Under the pieces are notes generated by a model. The model did no database searches. It was not told where the DNA came from and saw only the letters and a list, made by a program, of their open reading frames with translations. Position numbers and translations under genes: made by a program. Source: JAIQET01 sp035542575 (GTDB lineage Bacteria; Acidobacteriota; Terriglobia; Terriglobales; Acidobacteriaceae). From it: a DNA stretch of 51,354 bases. Positions 19,142-27,964 of this stretch are shown one piece after another (position 1 is the first letter of the stretch; the number at the start of each line of letters is the position of its first letter). The stretch lies in contig DATKLE010000054.1 of the NCBI GenBank assembly GCA_035542575.1, forward strand, positions 1 to 51,354, written 5' to 3'.

Positions 19142-20365
19142 ATGCTGATTTCGCCGTCACGCTGGTTGCGCGTTACCTGCCTGCTGCTCGCCGCCTTGCT
19201 CCTGACCAGCCCTGTGGCGGGCGCGGCTGACTGGACTGGCCCCGAAGAACAGCTCGCCGGCAAGATTGCGGCTGTCACCGGGCCCGGTGCCATCGCGTTC
19301 GACATCACCAACCGTTCCTCGCTGAGCAAAGCCGAGGTTGACGACATCCGCCGTGGCCTCCTCCTTCAGTTTGCCCTGCTGGGCCTGCACGTGGTCAACG
19401 CGGAGCAAGCGGCTGCGACCATACAGGTTTCTCTCTCCGAAGACCTGCGAAGCTATGTCTGGGTCGCAGAGATTCATCAGGGTACGAACCAGCCCGTGGT
19501 CGAGATGACCTCCATGCCGCGCCCGGAAACTCCTCAGGTCGCGCGTGAGACCGCTGGTTTGACCCTGCGCAAGACTCCGCTGTGGACACAGGAAGCACGT
19601 ATCCTCGACGCGGCTGTGGTCGACACCGATCCTGCACACCTGATCGTGCTTGATCCCAACCAGGTCTCGCTGTACCGGTTGCAGGACAGCCGCTGGCAGC
19701 CCGAGCAGTCACTGCCCATTACCCATTCCCGCTCCTGGCCGCGTGACCCTCGGGGGCGCCTGCTGTTGCGCCACGACCACCTCTTTGATGCTTATCTGCC
19801 GGGAGTCTTCTGCCGGAGTTCGGCAGCAGCGCCGCTGACGCTGAATTGCTATCCCAGCGACGACCCCTGGCCGCTGGGCAGCGATCAGTTCAACTTGAGC
19901 GCGTTCTTCACTCCGGCGCGAAACTTCTTCACCGGCGCGCTCGCGCCCGGACTCGGTAAGCAGACCACGGCGCCCGCGTTCTACTCGGCAGCCCTGCTTC
20001 CGCGAGAGAAGTACACTCTGGGCTTGTTTGTGGCGGTGGACGGCGAACTTCACCTGCTCGACGGCATGACCGACCGCGCCGCGGGCAAGCTGGGCTGGGG
20101 AAGCGACATTGCCGGTGTCAAAAGCAATTGTGGCTCCGGCTGGCAAGTGCTGGCGACGCGCAGCGGGGAGGGCCCGAACGACAGCGTCCGCGCCTACGAA
20201 TTTCCCGATCGCGAGCCGGTCGCGGTCAGCCAGCCGGTGGATTTTGTCGGCAGTATCACCGCGCTGTGGGCCGAGGCCGCGGGAAATAGCGCCATTGCCG
20301 TGTCTCACAACGCGGAAACGGGGAGATATGAGGCGTATCGCCTTAGTATTACTTGCGGCCAGTAG
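19142..20365 (+). CDS. Unrecognised exported protein upstream of an orphan binding protein
   Basis: A 407-residue protein that I do not recognise. It starts with a signal peptide (MLISPSRWLRVTCLLLAALL, cleavage probably after AGA near residue 28). Residues 30-140 look like a small alpha/beta domain; from about residue 145 the pattern of short strands with W, D and G turns (HLIVLDPNQVSLYRL, GLFVAVDGELHLLDG) suggests a beta-propeller-like fold, by eye only. The start at ATG 19142 is chosen because the signal peptide follows at once and TATAAT lies 15 bases upstream; ATG 19094 would add 16 unconserved-looking residues. Its end overlaps the next gene by 38 bases, so the two are probably made together. 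Confidence 0.75.
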   Translation: MLISPSRWLRVTCLLLAALLLTSPVAGAADWTGPEEQLAGKIAAVTGPGAIAFDITNRSSLSKAEVDDIRRGLLLQFALLGLHVVNAEQAAATIQVSLSEDLRSYVWVAEIHQGTNQPVVEMTSMPRPETPQVARETAGLTLRKTPLWTQEARILDAAVVDTDPAHLIVLDPNQVSLYRLQDSRWQPEQSLPITHSRSWPRDPRGRLLLRHDHLFDAYLPGVFCRSSAAAPLTLNCYPSDDPWPLGSDQFNLSAFFTPARNFFTGALAPGLGKQTTAPAFYSAALLPREKYTLGLFVAVDGELHLLDGMTDRAAGKLGWGSDIAGVKSNCGSGWQVLATRSGEGPNDSVRAYEFPDREPVAVSQPVDFVGSITALWAEAAGNSAIAVSHNAETGRYEAYRLSITCGQ

Positions 20366-21692
20366 CCTGCTGCCGGCGGTCATGGCCAGCGCGGCTACGC
20401 GTCCACGCTACGGCGGAATCCTGCGCGTTGCGCTGCGTGCTGCCCCTACGACTCTGGACCCTGCGGACCTCTATCAATCCGATTCCCCCACGCGCAGCAA
20501 TCTCTCGCGCCTGATGTTCGATACCCTGGTTACGCTGGACAGCCGTGGCCGGCCCCAGCCGTCCCTCGCCACCTCCTGGCAGGCTGAGCCTGGCAACCAG
20601 CGGTGGCATTTCTACTTGCGCCCCAATGTCAGCTTTCACGATGGCACCGCGCTCACCTCGGATGCGGTCGCGGCCTCGCTGCGCGCTGCCAATCCCAACT
20701 GGAAAGTGTTCCCCACCGGCGACGCAGTGGTCATCGAGAGCGATGCTCCCGATGCGGACCTTCCCGCTCAACTTGCCCTGGCGCGCAACGGCATCGCCAA
20801 GCGCGACGGAAGGCTGCTCGGAACCGGGCCGTTTGCCATCGCCGACTGGCAACCGGGAAAGATGTTGACCCTGGCCGCGCGCGACGATTACTGGGGCGGC
20901 CGCTCCTTCGTGGACTCCGTCGTCATCGAAATGGGCAAAAGCTATCGTGACCAGATGATCTCGCTTGACCTGGGGAAGGTGGACCTGATCGAAGTCGCGT
21001 CCGGGCAGGCCCGCCAAGCCGCCGCGGAGAATCGGAGAATTGAGAGTTCCGCACCCCTGGAACTCATGTGCCTGCTCTTCACGCGCGCCCCCCAGTCGTC
21101 TGAGGAAGGACGACTGCGCCAGGCGCTCGCCCTCAGCATTGACCGTGCTTCCCTGAACAGCGTATTGCTGCAAGGCAGCGGCGAAGTGTCCGGCGGGCTT
21201 CTGCCCGACTGGCTCACAGGCTACGGTTTTCTCTTCCCCGCGGAGGTCAACCTGCCGCAGGCCCGCCAGCTGCGCGCTGATCTACACCAGGCATCTCCCT
21301 GGACTCTGGGCTACGATTCGGCGGACCCGTTGGAAGGGCTGATTGCCGAGAGAATCGCTCTTAATGCCCGCGATGTCGGCATCGTCCTGCAACTTACCAG
21401 TTCGAATTCTCCCGACGTGCGCCTGGTCCGCGTCCCCCTGGCCTCGCTGGATTCCGGCGTTGCGCTCAAAATGATTGCCCAAGCGCTGGGCATTCCATTT
21501 CCCGCACTCGCCGGCAACTCAGTTCACGACCTCTACGTCGCAGAAAACGGACTGCTCGAGTCGCAGCGCGTCATTCCGCTGCTTTACGTGCGGGTGGCGG
21601 TTGGGATTGGCCCTACGGTCCGAAACTGGAGCGCTCGCCCCGATGGCATCTGGCCTGTGCAGGATGTGTGGCTGGGTGCGGAGAGGCCATGA
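20328..21692 (+). CDS. Periplasmic substrate-binding protein of the peptide/nickel family (SBP_bac_5), no transporter genes nearby
   Basis: A 454-residue exported protein. A signal peptide (MRRIALVLLAASSLLPAVM) is followed by the family start RYGGILRVALRAAPTTLDP, then WHFYLRPNVSFHDGTALTSD and LLGTGPFAIADWQPGKMLTL, which are diagnostic of cluster-C oligopeptide-binding proteins such as OppA and DppA. It is shorter than the usual ~520 residues. No ABC permease or ATPase lies nearby. GGGAG precedes the ATG at 20328, which sits 38 bases inside the preceding gene, and the stop overlaps the histidine kinase start (ATGA). This coupling suggests a ligand-sensing rather than a transport role, by analogy with periplasmic binding proteins that feed sensor kinases. 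Confidence 0.88.
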   Translation: MRRIALVLLAASSLLPAVMASAATRPRYGGILRVALRAAPTTLDPADLYQSDSPTRSNLSRLMFDTLVTLDSRGRPQPSLATSWQAEPGNQRWHFYLRPNVSFHDGTALTSDAVAASLRAANPNWKVFPTGDAVVIESDAPDADLPAQLALARNGIAKRDGRLLGTGPFAIADWQPGKMLTLAARDDYWGGRSFVDSVVIEMGKSYRDQMISLDLGKVDLIEVASGQARQAAAENRRIESSAPLELMCLLFTRAPQSSEEGRLRQALALSIDRASLNSVLLQGSGEVSGGLLPDWLTGYGFLFPAEVNLPQARQLRADLHQASPWTLGYDSADPLEGLIAERIALNARDVGIVLQLTSSNSPDVRLVRVPLASLDSGVALKMIAQALGIPFPALAGNSVHDLYVAENGLLESQRVIPLLYVRVAVGIGPTVRNWSARPDGIWPVQDVWLGAERP

Positions 21693-23482
21693 GTTTCCGC
21701 CGCAAACTTCTGGCGGTGTTTGCCCTGACGGTTTGCCTGTCCGTGGCGGCGGTCACCTGGATCGTGTCCGCGACCACGCGCCGGGCTTTTGAGCGCTCGG
21801 ACGAGGAACGTACTCTCTCGCTGATCGCTCAATTTCGCCGCGAGTTCAACCGCCGTGGCGACGAGGTAGTCCGTCGTGTAGCGACCATTGCTGCCAGCGA
21901 TGCCACGACCCGCATGGCGCTCGCTCTCAGCCGGGGCGTTCCCGACTACGGAGCGTATCTCTCCGAAGCTAAGAACATCGCCGACAACCAGCAACTGGAC
22001 TTCCTCGAGTTCGTGGACAACCAGGGAACCATCATCTCTTCTGCGCAGTGGCCCGCCAAGTTCGGCTACCGAGAAACCTCGTTACCGGCGCAGCCCACTC
22101 CCAAGGAAGCGTTTCTCCGGCGGGAAGATCTGCCCGATGCTGCTGGCTTGAGCCTCTCTGCTATCCGCCAGGTGAACGTTGGCGACAAGCCGCTGTACGT
22201 CATCGGCGGGCGGCGCATTGACAAGGATTTTCTCAATACCCTGGAGCTCCCCACGGGAATGCGGGCAATGTTTTATCAGAACTTCAGCCCGGGATTTTCG
22301 CCCCAGTTCCTGATTGATCCCTCGGGGACGGTGCAGCAACCCGACCGCATCGCGCCTTTGGTTGAACGAGTGCAGCAGCAGAGACAGGATGCCACCGAAC
22401 TCATTCATTGGTCCTCTGGCGCCGTCGACGATGAAACCGTCCACGCGATTCCGCTGCCCGGGCAGGACGGCCAATTGCTTGGAATTCTGCTCGTGGGCAA
22501 CTCGCGGCGTCCTTACGTCGAACTCCGGCAGCGCATCCGCTCAGCGGCCCTGCTCGTCGGTGGGGGCGGCATTCTGCTGGCCATTCTGCTGAGCGGCTGG
22601 GTTGCCGCTCGCGTCACTCGCCCGGTCGAACAACTGGCGGCGGCCGCCCGTGAAGTCGCCGCCGGCAACTGGAACACGCGAGTCGAAGTCAGCACCTCCG
22701 ACGAACTTGGCGAACTGGCGGAGTCGTTTAACCGCATGACCGGCGAACTGCTCGACCAAAAAGAACGTCTGGTGCAAGCCGAGCGTGTGGCGGCCTGGCG
22801 GGAACTGGCGCGGCGCCTCGCCCACGAACTCAAGAATCCGCTGTTTCCCCTGCAGCTGACGGTCGAAAACCTGATTCGGGCCCGCCAGCAGACTCCGGAG
22901 CAATTCGAGGAGGTCCTGCGCGAAAGCTCGTCTACCCTCCTGGCTGAAATCTCCAACCTGAAGGCCATCATCTCCCGCTTCAGCGAGTTCTCGAAGATGC
23001 CGCAGCCACAGTTTCGGCGCGTGCAGCTGAATGATGTGGTGGCCAACGTCGCACGTCTATTCCAGGCCCAGCTTCACGCACCGGATCGCGCGGCCATTGA
23101 TTGTCAACTGCAACTCGCCGAGCCCATGGATTCCGTTGTCGCCGATCCCGAGCTGCTGCATCGCGCCATCTCCAATCTTGTGCTCAATGCCATGGACGCG
23201 ATGCCGCAGGGTGGGACGCTTAGGCTGCGTACTCATCAGCAGGATGACCGGGCTTTTCTCGAGGTCTCGGACACCGGATCTGGCCTCACGCCAGAAGAGT
23301 GCGAGCGCCTGTTCACGCCCTACTACACCAGCAAGCCCCACGGAACCGGGCTCGGCCTGGCGATTGTCCAGTCGGTGGTGAGCGATCATGGAGGCAGAAT
23401 CAACGTGCAAAGCCAGGCGGGGCGCGGTACAACATTTGTGATCGAGCTGCCGAAAAGGCAGCAATTAGCAGTTAGCAATTAG
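21689..23482 (+). CDS. NtrY-like membrane sensor histidine kinase
   Basis: A 597-residue kinase. Helix one spans about residues 8-29, a periplasmic sensor of about 250 residues follows, and helix two lies near residues 287-307; then HAMP, a HisKA-type dimerisation helix with phospho-acceptor His379 in RRLAHELKNPL, and a HATPase_c domain with N-box LVLNAMDAM, G1 DTGSGL and G2 HGTGLGLAI. The ATG at 21689 overlaps the stop of the binding-protein gene and has GGAGAGG upstream. The final residues and the stop codon are written by the intergenic word repeat starting near 23461, so the C-terminus QQLAVSN is repeat-derived. The cognate regulator is probably the sigma-54 activator encoded next. Confidence 0.93.
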   Translation: MSFRRKLLAVFALTVCLSVAAVTWIVSATTRRAFERSDEERTLSLIAQFRREFNRRGDEVVRRVATIAASDATTRMALALSRGVPDYGAYLSEAKNIADNQQLDFLEFVDNQGTIISSAQWPAKFGYRETSLPAQPTPKEAFLRREDLPDAAGLSLSAIRQVNVGDKPLYVIGGRRIDKDFLNTLELPTGMRAMFYQNFSPGFSPQFLIDPSGTVQQPDRIAPLVERVQQQRQDATELIHWSSGAVDDETVHAIPLPGQDGQLLGILLVGNSRRPYVELRQRIRSAALLVGGGGILLAILLSGWVAARVTRPVEQLAAAAREVAAGNWNTRVEVSTSDELGELAESFNRMTGELLDQKERLVQAERVAAWRELARRLAHELKNPLFPLQLTVENLIRARQQTPEQFEEVLRESSSTLLAEISNLKAIISRFSEFSKMPQPQFRRVQLNDVVANVARLFQAQLHAPDRAAIDCQLQLAEPMDSVVADPELLHRAISNLVLNAMDAMPQGGTLRLRTHQQDDRAFLEVSDTGSGLTPEECERLFTPYYTSKPHGTGLGLAIVQSVVSDHGGRINVQSQAGRGTTFVIELPKRQQLAVSN

Positions 23483-23600
23483 CCGTTAGCAATTGGCATT
23501 GCCGGGTCGCTTCCGATTGGAAACGCCGGGCAGGATGATCAATTCCGGTAAGGGCAGTTGCTGATCGCTAATTGCCAATCGCTAACCGCTGATTGCTGAT
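23461..23600. repeat. Iterated word array (GCAATTAGC type) in inverted arrangement
   Basis: The left arm (23461-23499) repeats variants of GCAATTAGC and GTTAGCAATTAGC; the right arm (23557-23600) carries the complementary words (GCTAATTGCC, GCTAACCGCTGATTGCTG). A non-repetitive spacer of about 57 bases separates them. The left arm contains the end of the histidine kinase reading frame, including its TAG stop. Confidence 0.8.
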
Positions 23601-23614
23601 TTCAGGAGCCACTG

Positions 23615-25006
23615 TTGCCCCCGAAAGCCAACCTACTGATTGTCGACGACGAAGCCAACACCCTGGCCTCGCTTTCTCGCGCGTTCCGCTTGGCCGGTTA
23701 CGAGGCCGCTGTCTGCGACAACGCCGCCAGGGCCCTCGAACTCGCCAAGTCACAGAATTTCGACCTCATCTTCTCCGACGTGGTTATGCCGGGCAAAGAC
23801 GGCCTTTCGCTGCTCGAAGATCTCAAGTCGCAAGGCGTCAGCACGCCGGTGGTGATGATGTCCGGCCAGGCCCATATTGAGATGGCGGTGCGTGCAACCC
23901 GCCTCGGAGCCCTCGATTTCCTCGAAAAACCGATTTCCAGCGAAAAGCTGCTGCTCACCGTCGAGAACGCCCTCAAGCTCCAGCGATTGGAGTTGGAGAA
24001 CCGCCAGCTTCGCCAGTGGCTGGGCAAGCACGAAATCGTCTGGAGCGGGGACGCCATGCGCAGGGTCATGGCCCAGGTGGAGCGTGTCGCCGCCAGCGAG
24101 ACCCGCGTCTGCATCCTGGGCGAAACCGGCACCGGCAAGGAACTCGTGGCCCGCACCTTGCATGAGCGCAGCCCGCGCGCCGCGGGGCCCTTCGTGACTC
24201 TGAACTGCGCCGCCGTCCCCGCCGAACTGATCGAGTCCGAACTTTTCGGCCACGAGAAAGGTTCCTTCACCGGGGCCGCTGGCCGCCACCTGGGAAAATT
24301 CGAGCAGGCGGAGCACGGCACCATCTTTCTCGACGAGATCGGCGACATGCCGCTCGCCATGCAGGCCAAGTTGCTGCGCGTCCTCGAAGAGGGCGAAGTC
24401 GAACGCATCGGCGGCGATAAAGCCATCCCCGTGGACGTGCGCGTGATCGTCGCCACCCATCGCAACCTCGAAACCTTGGTGAGGGAGGGCAAGTTTCGTC
24501 AGGACCTGTTTCACCGTGTCTATGTCTTTCCACTCGTGCTGCCACCGCTGCGCGAGCGCCGCGAGGACATCCCGGCGCTGGTGGAACACTTTGCCCGCCA
24601 GGTCTGCGCGCAAAACAACTGGAAGCCCATTCCCTTTGCGCCGGACGCGATTGAAGAACTTCAGGCCCACTCCTGGCCGGGAAATGTCCGCGAACTGCGC
24701 AACGTGGTAGAGCGCCTGATGCTGCTTGCCACCGAAGGACAAGTCTCTCTCGAGACCGTGCATCTGGCCTTGCCCCAGGCGGTGGCTGCGCCGGGCTCCC
24801 TCCTCGGATCAGGACCGCTGGCGGATCGCGTTCAGAGCTTCGAACGCGAGGTCATTCTCGCCGAACTCAAACGCAGCAACTACCACATCACCAATGCGGC
24901 CAAGGCGCTCGGTCTGGAGCGCAGCCACCTGTACAAGAAAGCCGAACAGCTGGGGATCGATATCCAGAAACAACGGCGGGAGGAAGAGCCGTCCGGCGCT
25001 CTCTGA
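23615..25006 (+). CDS. Sigma-54-dependent response regulator (NtrC family)
   Basis: A 463-residue activator: receiver domain (residues 5-120; acidic pocket DD at 11-12, phospho-acceptor Asp55, Lys105), AAA+ domain with Walker A GETGTGKE near 169-176 and Walker B TIFLDE near 236-241, and a C-terminal Fis-type helix-turn-helix (ITNAAKALGLERSHLYKK). The sigma-54-contact loop reads GSFTGA (216-221) instead of the classical GAFTGA. The start is TTG 23615, with CAGGAG upstream and the receiver domain beginning at once. It directly follows the histidine kinase, separated only by a repeat, and is its likely partner. Targets are unknown; the PBP4 gene downstream has a separate -10-like site. Confidence 0.94.
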   Translation: MPPKANLLIVDDEANTLASLSRAFRLAGYEAAVCDNAARALELAKSQNFDLIFSDVVMPGKDGLSLLEDLKSQGVSTPVVMMSGQAHIEMAVRATRLGALDFLEKPISSEKLLLTVENALKLQRLELENRQLRQWLGKHEIVWSGDAMRRVMAQVERVAASETRVCILGETGTGKELVARTLHERSPRAAGPFVTLNCAAVPAELIESELFGHEKGSFTGAAGRHLGKFEQAEHGTIFLDEIGDMPLAMQAKLLRVLEEGEVERIGGDKAIPVDVRVIVATHRNLETLVREGKFRQDLFHRVYVFPLVLPPLRERREDIPALVEHFARQVCAQNNWKPIPFAPDAIEELQAHSWPGNVRELRNVVERLMLLATEGQVSLETVHLALPQAVAAPGSLLGSGPLADRVQSFEREVILAELKRSNYHITNAAKALGLERSHLYKKAEQLGIDIQKQRREEEPSGAL

Positions 25007-25022
25007 CCCTTTTCACGAGTGC

Positions 25023-25028
25023 TACAAT
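25023..25028 (+). promoter_or_regulatory. -10-like TACAAT just upstream of the PBP4 gene
   Basis: TACAAT ends 10 bases before the ATG at 25039, predicting a leader of only a few bases. No convincing -35 element is visible. It lies in the short gap after the response-regulator gene. Confidence 0.45.
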
Positions 25029-25038
25029 CGAGCTGTCT

Positions 25039-26601
25039 ATGGGCCGAAAGCGCGCACACTTCGCGATTGTTCTGTGCCTGCTGCTGGTAACGCAAGTCCA
25101 GGCGGCCAAGCCCCGGCCGCTCTCGAACCGCATCTCCGCCGTACTTTCCGACCCCGGTCTGGCGCGCGGCTTTTGGGGTATCGAGGTCGTCTCGCTTAAG
25201 ACCGGCAAGGTGCTTTATTCACAGAATCCAGACAAGCTGTTCACTCCTGCATCCAACACCAAGCTGTTCACCACCGCCGCCGCACTGGCCCTGATCGGTC
25301 CGGATTACAAGTTTCGCACCACCGTCGAAACCACCGGCACCCTCGACAAACACGGTCGTTTGACCGGTGATCTGGTGCTCGTGGGGCGCGGTGACCCCAA
25401 CCTTTCCGGCCGTGAACTGCCTTACGCGCTGCGTACCCAGCGCAACGACCATCCCATTCAGGTCCTTGAGCAGTTGGCCGACGTGCTGGTGCAGCAAGGC
25501 GTGAAGTACGTGGACGGCGACATCGTGGCAGATGACTCCTACTTCGCCTTCGAGCGCTACGGAGAAGGCTGGAGCCAGGACGATTTGGTTTGGGCCGATG
25601 GTGCGCCCGTCTCTGCTCTCACCATCAACGACAACGTCGTTTTTGTGAGTATTCTGCCTGCCGACCGGGCGGGAGAGCGCGCTTTCGTCAGCATCACTCC
25701 GTTCGCTGATTACTACCGCATTGACAACCGCATCATCACCACGCCCGCGGGCACCGGCCGCAAGATCTTCATTAATCGCGAACCCGGTTCGACTGAGCTG
25801 ACGCTCTGGGGCAACATGCCGCTCGATGATGCCGGCGCCAACGAAGCCCTGGCGATCGAAGATCCCGCCGAATTTGCAGCGCAGCTGTTTCGCCAGTTGC
25901 TGGAAAATCGCGGCATCGTCGTCTATGGCCGCCAGCGCACTCGACACACCGAGTTAGCCAGTTTGTCTACGTTCACGGTTACGGCCACTGCGCCGGCCCG
26001 CGGCGGCGACGAGCCTTCGCGCATCATGCAGAACCAGCCTCTGGTGCTGGCCAGCTACCAATCGAAACCTCTTATCGACGATGTGCGCGTCATCAACAAG
26101 GTCAGCCAGAATCTGCATGCAGAAATTCTGCTGCGCCTCCTGGGCCGCGAAAAGGGCACCGCCGGGACGGTCGAAGGCGGCCTAGAAGTGCTGCGTGGCT
26201 TTCTGAACCAGGCGGGTATCTCCCCCGATCAGTATGTCTTCTACGACGGGTCAGGCCTTTCCCGCCAGAACCTGGTCACGCCCCACGCCACTGTGCAGCT
26301 TCTCCGTTATGCGACTTCTCAGCCCTGGGGCACCAGTTTTCGCGACACTCTGCCCCTGGCCGGCGTGGACGGTTCCCTGGCCGAGCGTTTCAAGAACTTG
26401 CAGGTACAGGGACGGGTTTATGGCAAGACCGGCGCCCTGGGTGGTGTCAAGACGCTCTCCGGATACGCCACAACCGACAGTGGCGACGAGGTCGCGTTCT
26501 CCATTCTCTCCAACAATCTCAACCTGCCCGAGAAGCGCGTCACCGACACCATTGACAGTTTGGTGGGAGCCATCCTGAACGACGGGCGGAAGGCGAAGTA
26601 A
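25039..26601 (+). CDS. dacB: D-alanyl-D-alanine carboxypeptidase/endopeptidase, PBP4 type (peptidase S13)
   Basis: A 520-residue periplasmic serine enzyme that trims the terminal D-Ala of muropeptides and cuts D,D-cross-links. A signal peptide covers about residues 1-23. The catalytic SxxK motif is SNTK in TPASNTKLFTTAAAL, the second conserved block is YDGSGLSRQNLVTP and the third is KTG in VYGKTGALGGVK. The large insert between the first two motifs (roughly residues 90-330), typical of the PBP4 class, is present. It follows the two-component genes and, with the L,D-transpeptidase upstream, adds a cell-wall theme to the region. Confidence 0.94.
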   Translation: MGRKRAHFAIVLCLLLVTQVQAAKPRPLSNRISAVLSDPGLARGFWGIEVVSLKTGKVLYSQNPDKLFTPASNTKLFTTAAALALIGPDYKFRTTVETTGTLDKHGRLTGDLVLVGRGDPNLSGRELPYALRTQRNDHPIQVLEQLADVLVQQGVKYVDGDIVADDSYFAFERYGEGWSQDDLVWADGAPVSALTINDNVVFVSILPADRAGERAFVSITPFADYYRIDNRIITTPAGTGRKIFINREPGSTELTLWGNMPLDDAGANEALAIEDPAEFAAQLFRQLLENRGIVVYGRQRTRHTELASLSTFTVTATAPARGGDEPSRIMQNQPLVLASYQSKPLIDDVRVINKVSQNLHAEILLRLLGREKGTAGTVEGGLEVLRGFLNQAGISPDQYVFYDGSGLSRQNLVTPHATVQLLRYATSQPWGTSFRDTLPLAGVDGSLAERFKNLQVQGRVYGKTGALGGVKTLSGYATTDSGDEVAFSILSNNLNLPEKRVTDTIDSLVGAILNDGRKAK

Positions 26602-26791
26602 GCATCTGGCGCCGCCTTGAAACGCCCCCATCGCCCCGGCAACTGATACATTCGGTGTTGGTTATCCATCTTGACCCGGGATTGTTTCACCTTGAGTCAG
26701 CCGATCCTGGCCGGTACTCGGAGTCAAAAACTCCTTGCCGCCGTGTTTAGACCGTAGTAACTTGTCGCGGTCATTGGGGGAGGAGAAAACC

Positions 26792-27061
26792 TTGAGTCTT
26801 GACATGGAGCGGTATCTGGTCGCCGTGAGGAAATTCAACCAGTTGGTCTCTGAGCTTGCCGGCAAGCTGGAGGAAATCAGCGATGCCCGCGATGAGGCGT
26901 TGAAAGCGAGTTCCGATTTGCAGAGGGAGCTGGCATCTACCGACCAGAAGCTGCAGGACATCGCCAGCGCCGTGCGCCAGCAGGTCACCCTGGAGTTCAC
27001 CAGAAAGACGCCTCGACCGGAAACCGCTGCCGATTCGGCAATGGCCAGAAGAGTCAGCTAG
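26792..27061 (+). CDS. Small coiled-coil protein of unknown function
   Basis: An 89-residue acidic protein starting at TTG 26792, six bases after the strong GGGGGAGGAG. Residues 5-65 (MERYLVAVRKFNQLVSELAG onward) show a long amphipathic helix with heptad spacing, ending in a short threonine/proline-rich tail. ATG 26804 is an alternative start. I do not recognise a family. The 190 bases before it hold no other gene and no clear promoter that I can see. Confidence 0.65.
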   Translation: MSLDMERYLVAVRKFNQLVSELAGKLEEISDARDEALKASSDLQRELASTDQKLQDIASAVRQQVTLEFTRKTPRPETAADSAMARRVS

Positions 27062-27175
27062 GCGCGGCTTCCCCATCCGCTGATTTCGCCCGCGCGGTGC
27101 ACTGCCCATAACTGCGGCCCGGCTTCACCCACAGCGTTGCCTGTCCTTCGGAGTACGTAAGCGGGGCTGTAGGCG

Positions 27176-27958
27176 CTATGCCAACAGGAGGGGGAGGGGC
27201 GTCGCACACCCCGGCTCCGTGCCAGGAAACCTGCGCGCCCGCACCGCCAGGCTGGCCCCCCTTCCGAACAGAGGCGGATCGCTGCGGAGCAGTTCCGCCT
27301 CGCGATGGATGCGAATGGCCCGTCCCTCGAACCTCTGCGGGAACTCCACCGCCTCGCGCGCTCCGCAGCATAGGTACAGCGAGAGCAGGTCGCAGAACTG
27401 CAGGACCTCCACCAGCATGCTGATCTCTTCCGGCCCCCGGTCCTGTCGGTGGTAAAGCAGTCGCTGTCGCTCCCCCTCGCGCTCCAGAAAGCTCTCCACC
27501 GCGGCGTCATCTTCAGGATTGTCCTGCATCATTTGCCGCCGCCAGCGTCCCAGACGGCAAAAATGTTGGCTCACCAGGATGCCGCCGATTGGCGATTCCT
27601 GCTCGGCCCGCGCAATCGAGTCTCGCCACGCTCGTAAGAAGTCCGCCAACGCCATATCCACAAACGATAGCGGACGCCCCCGTCCGTTCAGGCTCGGTGC
27701 GCGGTCAAACGCAGCCCAACCTTCGTCATGCCACGCTATAGCCCGCACCACCTCCGTATCAAGCTGAGGGAACTCCGGAGAACGGATGCACGTGGCCAGA
27801 TCCCCCGCCAGCGCCGCATGATCCGGTTGCGCCACCAGCCACCATTCCGTGGCGTCCTGTTTTTGAGTTCGCAGAATCACGTCCCAGGCAGGTACGGTGA
27901 CGTGCTCGCCAGAAGCAGCGTGATGCTCAGCCGGCGCGTTGAGCGGATAGAGAACCAT
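27176..27958 (-). CDS. DUF3891 family protein
   Basis: A 260-residue soluble protein. The early segment WWLVAQPDHAALAGDLA and the following AIAWHDEGW (conserved His-Asp) and GILVSQHFCRLG blocks match the DUF3891 pattern as I know it; these conserved His/Asp residues suggest an HD-like metal site, but the activity is unknown to me. I chose ATG 27958 because the upstream codons belong to the intergenic word repeat; a TTG four codons earlier is possible. It is flanked on its 5' side by the repeat at 27965-28070 and then by a DUF488 gene in the same direction. Confidence 0.8.
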   Translation of the reverse strand: MVLYPLNAPAEHHAASGEHVTVPAWDVILRTQKQDATEWWLVAQPDHAALAGDLATCIRSPEFPQLDTEVVRAIAWHDEGWAAFDRAPSLNGRGRPLSFVDMALADFLRAWRDSIARAEQESPIGGILVSQHFCRLGRWRRQMMQDNPEDDAAVESFLEREGERQRLLYHRQDRGPEEISMLVEVLQFCDLLSLYLCCGAREAVEFPQRFEGRAIRIHREAELLRSDPPLFGRGASLAVRARRFPGTEPGCATPLPLLLA

Positions 27959-27964
27959 GGAATC

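Noticed and set aside
23461..23600. Possible CRISPR array
   Set aside because: The repeated units are only 9-13 bases, imperfect, and partly inverted, with no regular spacers and no cas genes.
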